Positions 25,491 through 35,312 are shown, counted from the stretch's first letter. The stretch: 59,525 bases of DNA from an uncultured Paludibacter sp. (GCA_900498215.1 LR026962.1:2841348-2900872); one strand, 5' to 3'. The notes: generated by a model from the sequence alone, not told the origin. Numbers and translations are program-made.

Positions 25491-28037
25491 TTATTTAATT
25501 ATTTTCTGAGTGGAAGATTTTCTGTCAATATTTATTTTAATCAAATAAACACCTTTGTTTAAATCTTTATTAATAATAAGCTTATGTTCTCCTGCATTTA
25601 GTTTTTCAGATTTTTCAGCTAATTTAACTCCATTCACAGTATATACAGCCATATTAACGAGCGCTGTTTCGTCTATATTGAATTCAGAAACAATATTGTT
25701 TCCTTGTATATATGTTTTAAGATTATTTGCTAAAAGTTGATTTACTCGTGTATCTGATATTACAGCTTTCATTGGAATTGTTACGCTCGTACCTCCTATG
25801 GCTACACGTTGCATTCCCGGAGCAGGAGAAGCCGGATTAGTAGAAGAAATAACCAAATTTGCTTCAGCAGATGCAGTTCCTTTAAATGTAACCATAACAG
25901 TTCCTCCGGTATTTGGCAATGTGCTGACGTCAGTTAAGAAGTTAGTGGGGTCGCTACTTGTGACATTAAATCCATTTGTAAATAATGTAGCAATAACAGG
26001 TACTTCTATTTGTTGATCGGATGCAGTAAATAAAACACTATCTTTTGGAGTATTATTACCTTCGGCTCTTAGTGTTGGTATTTCGTAAATTTGCCAGTTA
26101 TCAATATATCCAATATATCCAGTACTGTTGCCGCATCCATTAAAGAAACACAACCCATCACCAGCTCCTGCTCCAGTTGTAAACGTTTGATCAAATTCTT
26201 GCCATGTTCCGTTTGTAAGAGGAACTTCAAAATTTAAATCTCCATCCAATCCTACATTACTAACTCCAATATTCATAGTTCCAATATCGGTTCTTACCAT
26301 AGCATAAATTCGATAATTTGTATTTGGTTTCCATTTAATCGAAGCGTCTATGGAACCACTGTTAGGATAACATACTTCAGTGCCATTAATAAAACCAGAG
26401 CTGTTGCAATATGCATTAGCATCTGTTGCAATACTTTTATTTCCCCATCCGGCGTAAGTTGAAAGACTATTCATTAAAGGATCACTAATAAGATTTGTAT
26501 ATGTTCCTTCGGGATATAATCGCGTATAACAACCTTCAACAGCATTATATGCGTTAACAGCTATTGATGTAGATGTTGAACCGCTTGTAATATCTATTAT
26601 TCCGTCAGTAATAGGAACAGAGTTATCATATTCAGCTGTTACTTCTACTCCAGCATAGGCTTCAGCGGGTGAAATAGTTGTTATATCCAATGTAATTCCT
26701 GTCGGTGGTGTTAAGACAATGTCATCGACAAGATTTGTTCCCTTAACAGTAAATATTCTTACAGGATTAAGAGCATCAAAAACTAAGGATGTAGGATCTA
26801 CTGCAAGTGTAGGAGCATCAAATAATTCATACATTTCCCAGTTATCAATGTAACATTCCGTTGCTGTTTGTGTTTCACAACTATTTAAATACATATTTAT
26901 ACTTCCTAATGAAGCTTGTGTTGTAAATGCAAAATCCAATGCAATCCATTCACCTGCGGCAGTAGAAAAAGGTTCTGTAATATTTGAAGAAGTAGCACCG
27001 CTTATTCCAATTTTTCCTTCTCCGGTTCCATTTGTGCTAACCATTGCTTTTACCCTGTAATTTGTGTTCGGTTTTAATTTGCCTGTTAAACCATAGTCTA
27101 ACGAACCTCCACACGTTCCTGAAATTTTAATGCTGTTAGTACCACAATATACATAATCCGTAACAACATCGCGTGAACCCCATCCTGCATAGGTAGAAAG
27201 ACTGGTCATTAATGGGTCTTGAATAATGTTAGGTCTGTCAGTGTAAAGAGGAGTGAAGCATGCTGCATCAGCCGCAGAAGCATTAACTGTAATGTTTTGA
27301 GTCAAATCACCGCTTGCTATTAAGATTGTGCCATTAGTGATATTAGTTGCTTTGTCGAAAGTAGCAGTAATTTTTACTCCGGCGGCAGCTTCTGCAGGTG
27401 TTAAACTCGTTTTATCTAAAGTTATTCCTGCAGGAGGTGTTAAAAGCAGATTACTTGTGAGATTAACAGCCTTTACTTTGAATGTTTTGGTAACATTTAC
27501 AACATCAAAAGATAAATTTATAGTGCTGACCGTCATATAAGGTGTGCTACCTAAAGAGATAAGACGAAAATTATCAACTGCGACCCAATTACTAGATTTA
27601 ATTACAGCAAAACCGAGGTTTAACGTGTTATCTGTAATATCAACTATCACACTGTAATCATTTGTTTCAAAAACTTCAGTAGAATCATTATTTGCAAAAA
27701 TATATGTGCCACCGTAGTTTTGATTTGTAAAAGCAGCCGCTTTTAATTCATAATATCCGTTAGGAATACTTGAGATGGTTTGAGAAATTTTAAGGTTCGT
27801 AAGATTTCCTGAACTTTGCCATTTTTCAGCATACCAAGTACCTTCTTTTAGTGAGAAGGAAGAATTGTTTTGAGTTTGCATATTGCCAACATTCGTCCAT
27901 CCGTCAATAGTCGTACTTACTGATGTTGCCGATTCAAATCCGGGATTTGTGAGATAAGTGTTTGTTACGTCCGTTTGCGCAAAAGCGTTTGTTATAACTA
28001 AAACCGCTAAAGCTAGAAAAGTAGTTAATTTTCTCAT
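25491..28037 (-). CDS. Secreted multi-module binding protein with T9SS domain
   Basis: This 848-residue secreted protein has a signal peptide and no visible catalytic domain. In order it carries: a type A binding-like module (NPGFESATS to VAVDNFRL), an Ig module (TPPAGITLDKTSLTPAEA), a type B module (CFTPLYTD, STYAGWG, IDNWEMYEL), a second Ig module, a second type B module (CYTRLYPEG to IDNWQIYEI), a C-terminal Ig-like domain (NTGGTVMVTFKG) and a sorting domain (NKGVYLIKINI). The pairs resemble galactose-binding-like beta-sandwich modules, but glycan binding is inferred. Type B modules recur in the 1671-residue protein and type A in the next upstream gene. It probably captures glycans at the cell surface for the neighbouring enzymes. 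Confidence 0.7.
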   Translation of the reverse strand: MRKLTTFLALAVLVITNAFAQTDVTNTYLTNPGFESATSVSTTIDGWTNVGNMQTQNNSSFSLKEGTWYAEKWQSSGNLTNLKISQTISSIPNGYYELKAAAFTNQNYGGTYIFANNDSTEVFETNDYSVIVDITDNTLNLGFAVIKSSNWVAVDNFRLISLGSTPYMTVSTINLSFDVVNVTKTFKVKAVNLTSNLLLTPPAGITLDKTSLTPAEAAAGVKITATFDKATNITNGTILIASGDLTQNITVNASAADAACFTPLYTDRPNIIQDPLMTSLSTYAGWGSRDVVTDYVYCGTNSIKISGTCGGSLDYGLTGKLKPNTNYRVKAMVSTNGTGEGKIGISGATSSNITEPFSTAAGEWIALDFAFTTQASLGSINMYLNSCETQTATECYIDNWEMYELFDAPTLAVDPTSLVFDALNPVRIFTVKGTNLVDDIVLTPPTGITLDITTISPAEAYAGVEVTAEYDNSVPITDGIIDITSGSTSTSIAVNAYNAVEGCYTRLYPEGTYTNLISDPLMNSLSTYAGWGNKSIATDANAYCNSSGFINGTEVCYPNSGSIDASIKWKPNTNYRIYAMVRTDIGTMNIGVSNVGLDGDLNFEVPLTNGTWQEFDQTFTTGAGAGDGLCFFNGCGNSTGYIGYIDNWQIYEIPTLRAEGNNTPKDSVLFTASDQQIEVPVIATLFTNGFNVTSSDPTNFLTDVSTLPNTGGTVMVTFKGTASAEANLVISSTNPASPAPGMQRVAIGGTSVTIPMKAVISDTRVNQLLANNLKTYIQGNNIVSEFNIDETALVNMAVYTVNGVKLAEKSEKLNAGEHKLIINKDLNKGVYLIKINIDRKSSTQKIIK

Positions 28038-28083
28038 GATAAATAAATTTAAATTTTAAAAATTATTATATTAAAGACATCAT

Positions 28084-28115
28084 AAAGTGTAACTGGATTT
28101 TACCAGTTACACTTT
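28084..28115 (-). terminator. Terminator-like hairpin between the two module-repeat genes
   Basis: A perfect 13-bp stem, AAAGTGTAACTGG (28084-28096) with CCAGTTACACTTT (28103-28115), lies 13 bases after the stop codon of the gene at 28129, with only a short T-rich tail. The downstream gene in the same direction has no obvious promoter. Confidence 0.75.
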
Positions 28116-28128
28116 AATAAATTCTGAG

Positions 28129-30747
28129 TTATTTTATGACTTTTTTGGTAATTGTTTGACCGTTAGTTGTCATTTTTAGTAAGTAAATTCCTTTTGATAA
28201 TGTAACTTTTAAATCTTCCTGGAATGATCCGGTAGAAAATGATTTATTGGTTCTTGATATCAAAACCCCATTAGTGCTGTAAATGTTAAAGTCAACATCC
28301 GAAGGGGTTGTCAAATTGAATTTAATTCTTATTCCTTCATTTGTTGCAAATACATTCAATGATTCAGTTTCTAAAACGTTTGTGCCTGTAGCTACCAACG
28401 TAGCTTTCATAGGAATGGTAATACTTGTACCACCCACAACACGTTGCATTGGGGCCGGCGTTGAAGGACTAACTGATGAAATAGTTAAATTACCGGTAGC
28501 AGAAGTGTTTCCTGAAAAAGTGATTACAATATTTCCACCGGTATTCGGTAAAGTTGTATTATCAAGAGTAAATAATGCATTATCAGAATTGATGGTTATT
28601 CCGTTATCAAATAACAAGGTTGACACAGGAATAGTAATTTGTTGATTTTTAGTTGTAAATAAAATACTGTCGTTCGTTGCATTGTTTACGGTAGCCACCA
28701 AGGAAGGTAAAGCTGTCAATCTGAAATTATCTGCAGCTACCCAGTTTCCTGTGGTGTAAGAATTGAACCCGAGTTTTAATGTGCCATCAGTTACTTTTAC
28801 TTCTAAAGAATAATCATTTGGTGAGGTTACTTCAATAGAATCTTTATTTCCTACAATGTAGGCACCTCCAGGGTTGCTTCCGTCACTTTGTTGTATGGTT
28901 TGAGCTGACGCAGTGAGTGAGTATAATCCATTAGGAAGTCCGGAAATAATTTGTGTAACTCCACAATTTGCAAGAGGACCCGGAGCGCTTGTCCATTTTT
29001 CTATATAAGTATTTCCTGATTTATATGGATTAAAGGAAGTATTGGTTTGTGTTGCCATACCATTATTAGTCCAACTCGTGAAGCCTGATTCAAAATTTGG
29101 ATTAAGAATAGCGGTTGTGTAATCCGCTTTGGATGCATTTACTGTAATAGTTTTACTCAGCGAACCACTTTGTATAATAATTGTTTCTCCTGTAATATTC
29201 ACGGATTTATCGTAAGTAGCGGTAATTGTCGTACCTGCATCTGCTTCTGCAATAGTTATTGTTGATTTATCAAGACTTATACCGGTTGGAACACTCAATG
29301 TAGCATCAGTTGTCCATCCCTTTCCTGAAACAACGAAAGCCTTGCTGCTTGTAATAGCATCAAAATATAGCGATGATTGATCGGTATGTATATATGCGGT
29401 ACCCAAATATGTTAATCGGAAATTATCCACAGCTATATAGTTTCCACCGGCAACAATATTATAACCAATTTCTAAAGTGCCATCGGTTACTTCAACAATT
29501 ACAGAATAGTCACCTGGATTATATACGGGATCAGACATTTCGCTGTTTGCATAAATGTAAGCACCTCCAGTAGTTGTAGGATTATTCAAAGCATTAGCTG
29601 TGAGTTCATAGAATCCATTTGGCAAATTAGATAATGATTGATAGAGTTTTGCAACCCAAGAACCGGAACTTTGCCATTTCTCTGCATAATAAGTTCCGTC
29701 CTTATTTGGTAATGCAGTATTACTTTGAGTCCAAAAACCGTCAGGATTATTCCAACCTGTGAAATTTCCGGTCTCAAAACTAGGATTTATAATAGCAGTA
29801 GTTGCATTAGTTTCGTTTGTGTTATCCGCATTTACTGTAATACTCTGCGATACTGCACCAGTAGAAGAAATTGTAATGCTTTCACCTAAAATAGCAACAG
29901 ATTCATCATAAGTTGCTGTAATAGTGGTGCCGGCTTCTGCTTGTGCAATTGTCAAACTTGCAGGATTTAATGTTATCCCGGTCGGGGCGACCATTGTTAC
30001 ATCCGACGTAAGGTTGGATGCAGAAACATTGAATGTTTTTATGGAGTTAAACTTGTCAAAAGTAAAACTAGTTTTGTCAACTCCTATTAATGGAGTGGTT
30101 ACCTCAATCAGTTTTACATTGTCAATAAAAAGTATAGGACTATCACTACTTCCAACGTTATTTATCTTTTTGTATCCCATACGTATGGTAACGCTTTTGT
30201 CCGTAGAAATAGTAAAAGTCAGACTGTTATTATTCCAAGTGTTTTTTACAGATGGAAAAGTAGCATAGGTAGTAACGCCGTCTATTTCATATCCGCAAAC
30301 GCTGGATTGATTTCCTGCATTGTATGCATTTGTCATTGTAAAATAGGAATCCCATGTTAGTTTATATGTGCCTGCAGGCAAAGCTGAAGAAGTAGTCTGC
30401 GAAACACAAACAGAATCACCAGGATACCAATGTAATTTTACACCAAGAATTGCCGTATTTTCTGTTGTAACAGAACTCCCGTTTGCAGGAACTGTTCCTA
30501 AACCCGCTGTCGTTGCTCCATATAATACAGTCGCAAGTTTATAATAAGATACAGAGCCTGGAGATTGGTGTTCTATCCAGCCGGTAACGTCATAAATGGT
30601 GTTGTCTGTAGCATCACCTGTAACGTTTGTCTCAAAATCAGCATTCGTAAGATATGTGCTTGTTACATCGTTGTCAGCAAATACTGACAAATTCATAAAA
30701 AATAGAGCTGCAAATAAGCTCAAAAATTTTAGTAAGTAGTTTTTCAT
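28129..30747 (-). CDS. Secreted protein with three binding-like modules and T9SS domain
   Basis: This 872-residue secreted protein starts at MKNYLLKFLSLFAALFF and has no catalytic domain. Three type A modules begin LTNADFETN, INPSFETGN and LNPNFESGF and each ends in a (V/A)DNxxL motif. They alternate with Ig-like modules carrying GITLNPASLTIAQAEAG-type sequences. A C-terminal Ig domain (NTGGNIVITFSG) and a sorting domain (SKGIYLLKMTTNG) follow. Its Ig domain and sorting region closely match those of the 848-residue protein, so the two genes are paralogous by module shuffling. The ATG at 30816 is in frame but would add 23 residues ahead of the signal peptide. It is the first gene of the minus-strand series leading to GH27. 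Confidence 0.7.
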   Translation of the reverse strand: MKNYLLKFLSLFAALFFMNLSVFADNDVTSTYLTNADFETNVTGDATDNTIYDVTGWIEHQSPGSVSYYKLATVLYGATTAGLGTVPANGSSVTTENTAILGVKLHWYPGDSVCVSQTTSSALPAGTYKLTWDSYFTMTNAYNAGNQSSVCGYEIDGVTTYATFPSVKNTWNNNSLTFTISTDKSVTIRMGYKKINNVGSSDSPILFIDNVKLIEVTTPLIGVDKTSFTFDKFNSIKTFNVSASNLTSDVTMVAPTGITLNPASLTIAQAEAGTTITATYDESVAILGESITISSTGAVSQSITVNADNTNETNATTAIINPSFETGNFTGWNNPDGFWTQSNTALPNKDGTYYAEKWQSSGSWVAKLYQSLSNLPNGFYELTANALNNPTTTGGAYIYANSEMSDPVYNPGDYSVIVEVTDGTLEIGYNIVAGGNYIAVDNFRLTYLGTAYIHTDQSSLYFDAITSSKAFVVSGKGWTTDATLSVPTGISLDKSTITIAEADAGTTITATYDKSVNITGETIIIQSGSLSKTITVNASKADYTTAILNPNFESGFTSWTNNGMATQTNTSFNPYKSGNTYIEKWTSAPGPLANCGVTQIISGLPNGLYSLTASAQTIQQSDGSNPGGAYIVGNKDSIEVTSPNDYSLEVKVTDGTLKLGFNSYTTGNWVAADNFRLTALPSLVATVNNATNDSILFTTKNQQITIPVSTLLFDNGITINSDNALFTLDNTTLPNTGGNIVITFSGNTSATGNLTISSVSPSTPAPMQRVVGGTSITIPMKATLVATGTNVLETESLNVFATNEGIRIKFNLTTPSDVDFNIYSTNGVLISRTNKSFSTGSFQEDLKVTLSKGIYLLKMTTNGQTITKKVIK

Positions 30748-30779
30748 AATGTGTTTTTTAATAAATGATATTAGATAAT

Positions 30780-30787
30780 CAAAATTA
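30780..30787 (-). promoter_or_regulatory. Putative -7 element of the module-repeat / GH27 series
   Basis: TAATTTTG on the minus strand matches TAnnTTTG, 32 bases before the ATG at 30747. A second candidate, TATCTTTG, lies at 30819-30826. Neither has a good -33 box. Confidence 0.4.
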
Positions 30788-30844
30788 AACGTGTACTTTT
30801 TACACTTAAAAAGCACCTCAAAGATAAAACTAACAGTTTATATA

Positions 30845-30860
30845 AAGGTGTATTATTCTG
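30845..30860 (-). promoter_or_regulatory. Candidate regulator motif TACACCTTWAT, copy 2
   Basis: The minus strand contains TACACCTTTAT about 100 bases before the ATG at 30747, in the same orientation and at a similar distance as the copy at 22174-22190. It is a candidate site for the adjacent hybrid two-component regulator. Confidence 0.3.
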
Positions 30861-30920
30861 TCAAAAGAGAGGATAAAAGATGTTTTAGAGATTGAATAAT
30901 CTTAAAATATGGAAGAAAAC

Positions 30921-30960
30921 TTTTGACGGGATTGCTCTAAAAATGCTAATCCCGTTAAAA
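30921..30960 (-). terminator. Terminator of the hybrid two-component regulator gene
   Basis: TTTTGACGGGATT (30921-30933) pairs with AATCCCGTTAAAA (30948-30960), 13 bp with one G-T pair. It starts 40 bases beyond the stop codon at 31001 and ends in TTTT on the minus strand. Confidence 0.75.
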
Positions 30961-31000
30961 TAAATTGATTAATAGGTCAATATTTAGATTGTTGTTTTTA

Positions 31001-34000
31001 TTACTTTGTTTTTTTTGCTTCCTGATATTCTTTGGGTGTCATTCCAAACTCGTTTTTAAAACAGCGGCTAAAATATTTTGGGTCGTTAAAACCTACGGAA
31101 AATGCAATTTCTGAAATATTTCCCGTATTACTTTCTAGCATTTGGGTAGCATGTTTTAAACGAATATTTCGTATAAATTCAACAGGGGATAGTCCGGTTA
31201 ATGTTTTCAGTTTGCGGTGCAAGGTAGATTTTGCCACTGCCATGCTTGCAGCAAAATCATCGAAATTCAGTGTTTCGTCTGATAATCTGTTTTCTACCAC
31301 TTTCACAGCATTTGTTAAGAATTGTTCGTCCATAGAACTGTATTCCATTGATGAAATGTTAATGTCGTGAGCTTTTTGGAATCCTTCTGCTTTTTGTCTT
31401 CTCTTTCTTATAAGATTTTTTACTCGAGCATTTACTACATCAAATTCAAATGGTTTTGAAATATATGAATCTGCTCCTGCATTGTAACATTCTATTCTGT
31501 CTTGGGTAGAGTTTTTGGCTGTAAGTAAAAGTATGTTTATGTGGCTTGTTTTAATATTGTTTTTAATTGTTTTGCAAAATGTTAAGCCATCCATTTCCGG
31601 CATCATTACGTCACTTATTATTAAATCCAAATCTTGATTTTCAGTTAAAACTTCTAATCCTTTAGCTCCATTTTCGGCTGTTAGCACATTATATTCGTTA
31701 GAGAAGAATTCCATCATCAGGTTTCGAAGATCTGTATTATCCTCAATAATAAGAATTGTTAATTTCTCCGGCGTCAATTCTTGATTTTGTTCTTTAACTG
31801 TCGCTATGTTTTCTTGATATATTTTTTGAGTCGTTTTTACGCTTTCTTCGATGTCTTCATTTTGTTCGGGTGCCAGTTCTTCTTCTGTATAGGCATTTAT
31901 TGATACCGGAATCTCAACTGTAAAAACAGAACCTTCTCCCAATTGGCTTTTTACATTAATGCTTCCTTTGTGTAATTGAACAAGGTCATAGGTGAGCGCT
32001 AAACCAATTCCATGGCTTTTACTTTGATCAGCAGAACGACTAATGTAAAAACGTTTAAAAATATGTGGCAAGTCGTTTTCGTCAATACCTTCACCTGTGT
32101 CAGCTACAGATAAGCTCATAATAACCTCTTTTTCTCTATCAATAAAACTTATTTTTACGGCGATGTTTCCTTTCTTTGGCGTGTGTTTAAATGCGTTTGA
32201 AAGTATATTATATATTATTTTATCTAATTTATCTGCATCGAAATAAGCTATATAATGTTCATATTCCGAATCGAAGGTAAAATTGATTTCTTTTTCATTT
32301 ACCAACGGTCTGAAGTTTGATTGACAAATGTTATAAACGTATGCTACGATATCATCTTTTGAAACATTTAATTTCAAGTTCCCGCTTTCGGTTTTTCTAA
32401 AAACTAATATTTGTTTTATTAATCTATTTAACCTATTGACATTTTCTTTCATTATATCGTATTGTGAAGGATCTCCGCCAAATTTGTTTTGCATTTTTTC
32501 AATTTGAAGCATAATAATTGTCAGAGGAGTGAGTAACTCGTGGGTAATATTGGTAAAATACCGTAATTTAATTTGAGTTAACTCTTCGGATTTTTCTTTC
32601 TCTATACGTGAGATTCTTAAATCGTTTCGCAAACGGATACGATTTACAAATGTTCGGTATGTAAAATACGCAGTTATACCAAGTAGTAAAAGATAAAAAA
32701 GATATGCCCACCAAGTTCTGTAAAAGGGTGGCAACACCACTATTTTGAGTGTGGTAACTTTATCACTCCATTGTCCGTTTTCATCACTTGCTTTTACCAT
32801 AAAAGTATATTTCCCTACCGGAAGGTCAGCATAGTTTACGTATCTGCGGTTATTTCCTACATAATTCCACTCGTTGTTTATTCCCGATAATTTATAAGCA
32901 TATTGACTTTTACTTGCTGAAAGTTGGTTTAACGCAGCAAATTCTATACTCAAATTATTTTCGGAGTATTTCATTTCTATTTTGTTTTTTTGCGAAACAA
33001 AATGTTTGTTATCGGTATCGTCATATATTGATTTGTTTTCTATCAGAATATCTGTTAAAACTACGTTTGGCACAATCTTTTTAGATGAAATTTGATTGGT
33101 AGGATTGAATTCCACAATACCATTGTTTCCACCAAAAAGCAATTGCCCTGTTTTTAGTCTGATAAAGGAGTTTTTATAAAATGTGGTTACCGACACTCCA
33201 TTCTGAGAAGAATAATATGATGATGCATGAGTTAACGGATTGTATCTAATTATTTTTTTTGCGGTTGATATCCACAAATAGCCAAAATTATCTTCTACAA
33301 TATCTAATATTCTTTCGTCTGTAATTCCATATTGTCCGCTAATTTCAGTTGCCACTTGCGTTTTTTTATCATAATAAAATATGCCGCCTTCTTTGGTGCC
33401 GATGAAAATATCGCCGTTCCTTTTGCAGCAAATGCTTTGGATGCTTAAACTTTGATAGTTTTTGATGTTAAGATTTAGTTTTGATACGCTATAAGTAGTT
33501 TTATTTCCGGTTACTTTTGGTTTAAGTATAAAAAGTCCGTCTTTTTCGGTTCCAATCCAAATGTTTCTATCTAAATCCTGTTGTATAGCACTGACCGATT
33601 GTATTTTTGTTGATATTAACTGTACGGTTGAGTTATATGGTTTTTTGAAAAGAGCATCGCTGGTTCCAATCCATACATTGCCATCAAAATCTTCAAAAAA
33701 ATTGGTAATGGAAATATAAGGAATTTGGGTTAAACCTCTTACGGAATACTGATTAACTTGTGTTAATTCTTTGTTTTCCGCTTGTTTGAATACATATATT
33801 TTATCTTCTCCTTCATTTGCAATCCATATTTCGTTGGTTTTAGTAATATTATCGATATAAATGATGCTGTTAAACTTGTTAAAAACAGGATTTGATAATC
33901 TTTTTATTGTGCCCGATGAAAGATTAAAATCTATAAGTCCAAAGCGGTTGATTACTACATATAAATTTCCTGAACCGGCATCACACAATCGTGTAACAAA

Positions 34001-35110
34001 TGATTCTGTGTTTAATGACTGCCTTAAATTTCCCAATGTGTAATTTTGTATGGAAAGTTTATTGAAATCTAACATATACAAGCCTTCTCCTACACTTCCA
34101 AACCACAAATTTCCATGTCTGTCTTTATAAATATCATGAAATAATTGACTATGTGAACTGTTTAAAATATAATTATTATCTTCTAAAGAGTATGTTCTGT
34201 CTGCTTCCTTTTTTATTATGCGCAATCCTTTGAAAGTTACCATCCAAATATAGCCATATTTATCGTCTTGCAAAATGCTGTAAACAATGTTATCTACTTT
34301 TTCATCAGGATTATTGGAAAAAGAAACCGGAGTAAAATTAATTTTCATTTTTCCGTCCACAGTCATATTATAAATTCCATCCCCCCAAGTGCAAATCCAG
34401 TACATTCCATCTTTGTCTTCCATCATTCGGAACGGATTATCATTTGTGCCTATGGTAGGAGCGTAGTATATATTTGTTAAATTCTGATTAATGGCGCATA
34501 ATCCATCTTTCCATAAGGCAATCCAAATAGTACCGTCCTTATCTTCATAAATAAATTTTACATTGTTTCCTTTTAGCTTCAAACGGGAGTCTTTGTCTGT
34601 TGAAAAACGTTCGTATTCTCCGGAAACAGAATTTATACGCAATATTCCATTTCTGGATGTTCCTACCCAAATAAATCCTTTTGAATCTTTAAATATATAA
34701 TTTATGCGTTCCTTTTCGGTATATTTGTTTTTGAGAGGTTTAATAGAATAATTGTTTTTATCAAAAATATTTATTCCTTCATATGTGCCAATCCATATTT
34801 TGTTTTCATCATCTTCTTCGAGGCATTCTATTTCATTGTTAGTGAGTTTTTCCGGTGTTAACGCACTTGATCTAAATACTTTAATGTCGTATCCGTCATA
34901 CCGACATAATCCATCCTTTGTTCCCAACCACATATAACCCTCTTTATCATTGTAAATACGTGTTACTGAATTTGAAGGCAGTTTATCGTTTAATGGAAAT
35001 TTTTCCAAAACCAACGGAGACTCTGTAAGTGCTGAAACAAATTCTGCAACGAAAACAAGCGCAATAATTATTACACGAACCCTTTTTGACATAGACAGGA
35101 AGATTTTCAA
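31001..35110 (-). CDS. Hybrid two-component system regulator (HTCS)
   Basis: This 1369-residue one-protein signalling chain is typical of glycan-sensing PULs. The periplasmic part is a two-unit propeller of short repeats (WLGTKDGLCRYDG, WIGTYEGINIFD, WIALWKDGLCAIN), then a Y_Y_Y domain near 715-785. One transmembrane helix follows at about 803-825. The cytoplasmic part has a HisKA helix (NITHELLTPL, His857), an ATPase domain with NILSNAFKHTP and GIGLALTYDLV, a receiver domain (ISDVMMPEMDG, Asp1167; Lys in YISKPF) and a C-terminal AraC helix-turn-helix. It should sense an oligosaccharide in the periplasm and activate nearby genes, most likely the minus-strand GH27 series. MSKRVRV at 35092 is an alternative start. 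Confidence 0.95.
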   Translation of the reverse strand: MKIFLSMSKRVRVIIIALVFVAEFVSALTESPLVLEKFPLNDKLPSNSVTRIYNDKEGYMWLGTKDGLCRYDGYDIKVFRSSALTPEKLTNNEIECLEEDDENKIWIGTYEGINIFDKNNYSIKPLKNKYTEKERINYIFKDSKGFIWVGTSRNGILRINSVSGEYERFSTDKDSRLKLKGNNVKFIYEDKDGTIWIALWKDGLCAINQNLTNIYYAPTIGTNDNPFRMMEDKDGMYWICTWGDGIYNMTVDGKMKINFTPVSFSNNPDEKVDNIVYSILQDDKYGYIWMVTFKGLRIIKKEADRTYSLEDNNYILNSSHSQLFHDIYKDRHGNLWFGSVGEGLYMLDFNKLSIQNYTLGNLRQSLNTESFVTRLCDAGSGNLYVVINRFGLIDFNLSSGTIKRLSNPVFNKFNSIIYIDNITKTNEIWIANEGEDKIYVFKQAENKELTQVNQYSVRGLTQIPYISITNFFEDFDGNVWIGTSDALFKKPYNSTVQLISTKIQSVSAIQQDLDRNIWIGTEKDGLFILKPKVTGNKTTYSVSKLNLNIKNYQSLSIQSICCKRNGDIFIGTKEGGIFYYDKKTQVATEISGQYGITDERILDIVEDNFGYLWISTAKKIIRYNPLTHASSYYSSQNGVSVTTFYKNSFIRLKTGQLLFGGNNGIVEFNPTNQISSKKIVPNVVLTDILIENKSIYDDTDNKHFVSQKNKIEMKYSENNLSIEFAALNQLSASKSQYAYKLSGINNEWNYVGNNRRYVNYADLPVGKYTFMVKASDENGQWSDKVTTLKIVVLPPFYRTWWAYLFYLLLLGITAYFTYRTFVNRIRLRNDLRISRIEKEKSEELTQIKLRYFTNITHELLTPLTIIMLQIEKMQNKFGGDPSQYDIMKENVNRLNRLIKQILVFRKTESGNLKLNVSKDDIVAYVYNICQSNFRPLVNEKEINFTFDSEYEHYIAYFDADKLDKIIYNILSNAFKHTPKKGNIAVKISFIDREKEVIMSLSVADTGEGIDENDLPHIFKRFYISRSADQSKSHGIGLALTYDLVQLHKGSINVKSQLGEGSVFTVEIPVSINAYTEEELAPEQNEDIEESVKTTQKIYQENIATVKEQNQELTPEKLTILIIEDNTDLRNLMMEFFSNEYNVLTAENGAKGLEVLTENQDLDLIISDVMMPEMDGLTFCKTIKNNIKTSHINILLLTAKNSTQDRIECYNAGADSYISKPFEFDVVNARVKNLIRKRRQKAEGFQKAHDINISSMEYSSMDEQFLTNAVKVVENRLSDETLNFDDFAASMAVAKSTLHRKLKTLTGLSPVEFIRNIRLKHATQMLESNTGNISEIAFSVGFNDPKYFSRCFKNEFGMTPKEYQEAKKTK

Positions 35111-35129
35111 TATATTTTATAATACCTTA

Positions 35130-35137
35130 CAAAGATA
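35130..35137 (-). promoter_or_regulatory. Putative -7 element of the HTCS gene
   Basis: TATCTTTG on the minus strand matches TAnnTTTG, 19 bases before the ATG at 35110 and 37 before the ATG at 35092. Confidence 0.45.
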
Positions 35138-35205
35138 GGAAGATATTTTAAACGAATAAAATACCTTTTTTATATTGCAAAAGCTACTTATGATTGAAAT
35201 TTTAT

Positions 35206-35213
35206 TAATTTTG
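35206..35213 (+). promoter_or_regulatory. Putative -7 element of the tRNA-Ser gene
   Basis: TAATTTTG matches TAnnTTTG and lies 12 bases before the tRNA 5' end. No -33 box is clear. Confidence 0.5.
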
Positions 35214-35225
35214 CAGAGTAAAAAA

Positions 35226-35312
35226 GGAAAGTTGCCGGAGTGGTCGAACGGGACGGTCTCGAAAACCGTTGTACGGGCAACTGTACCCAGGGTTCGAATC
35301 CCTGACTTTCCG
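35226..35312 (+). tRNA. tRNA-Ser (anticodon CGA)
   Basis: The 87-base cloverleaf has acceptor arms GGAAAGT and ACTTTCC, a discriminator G, and an anticodon stem ACGGT/ACCGT around the loop CTCGAAA with CGA at 35260-35262. It also has the long variable arm typical of tRNA-Ser and a T-arm CAGGGTTCGAATCCCTG. It reads UCG codons. The CCA end is not encoded (CAA follows). It separates the GH27 region from the beta-glucan locus; no integrase or direct repeat marks it as an insertion site. Confidence 0.95.

Noticed and set aside
28129-30747. Tandem DNA repeats as the source of the module repeats
   Set aside because: The modules are similar only at protein level; no long identical DNA repeats were seen, so recent slippage or assembly error is unlikely.
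35226-35312. tRNA-Ser as an integration site for the glucan locus
   Set aside because: No integrase, no direct repeat of the tRNA 3' end and no mobility genes were found in the window.
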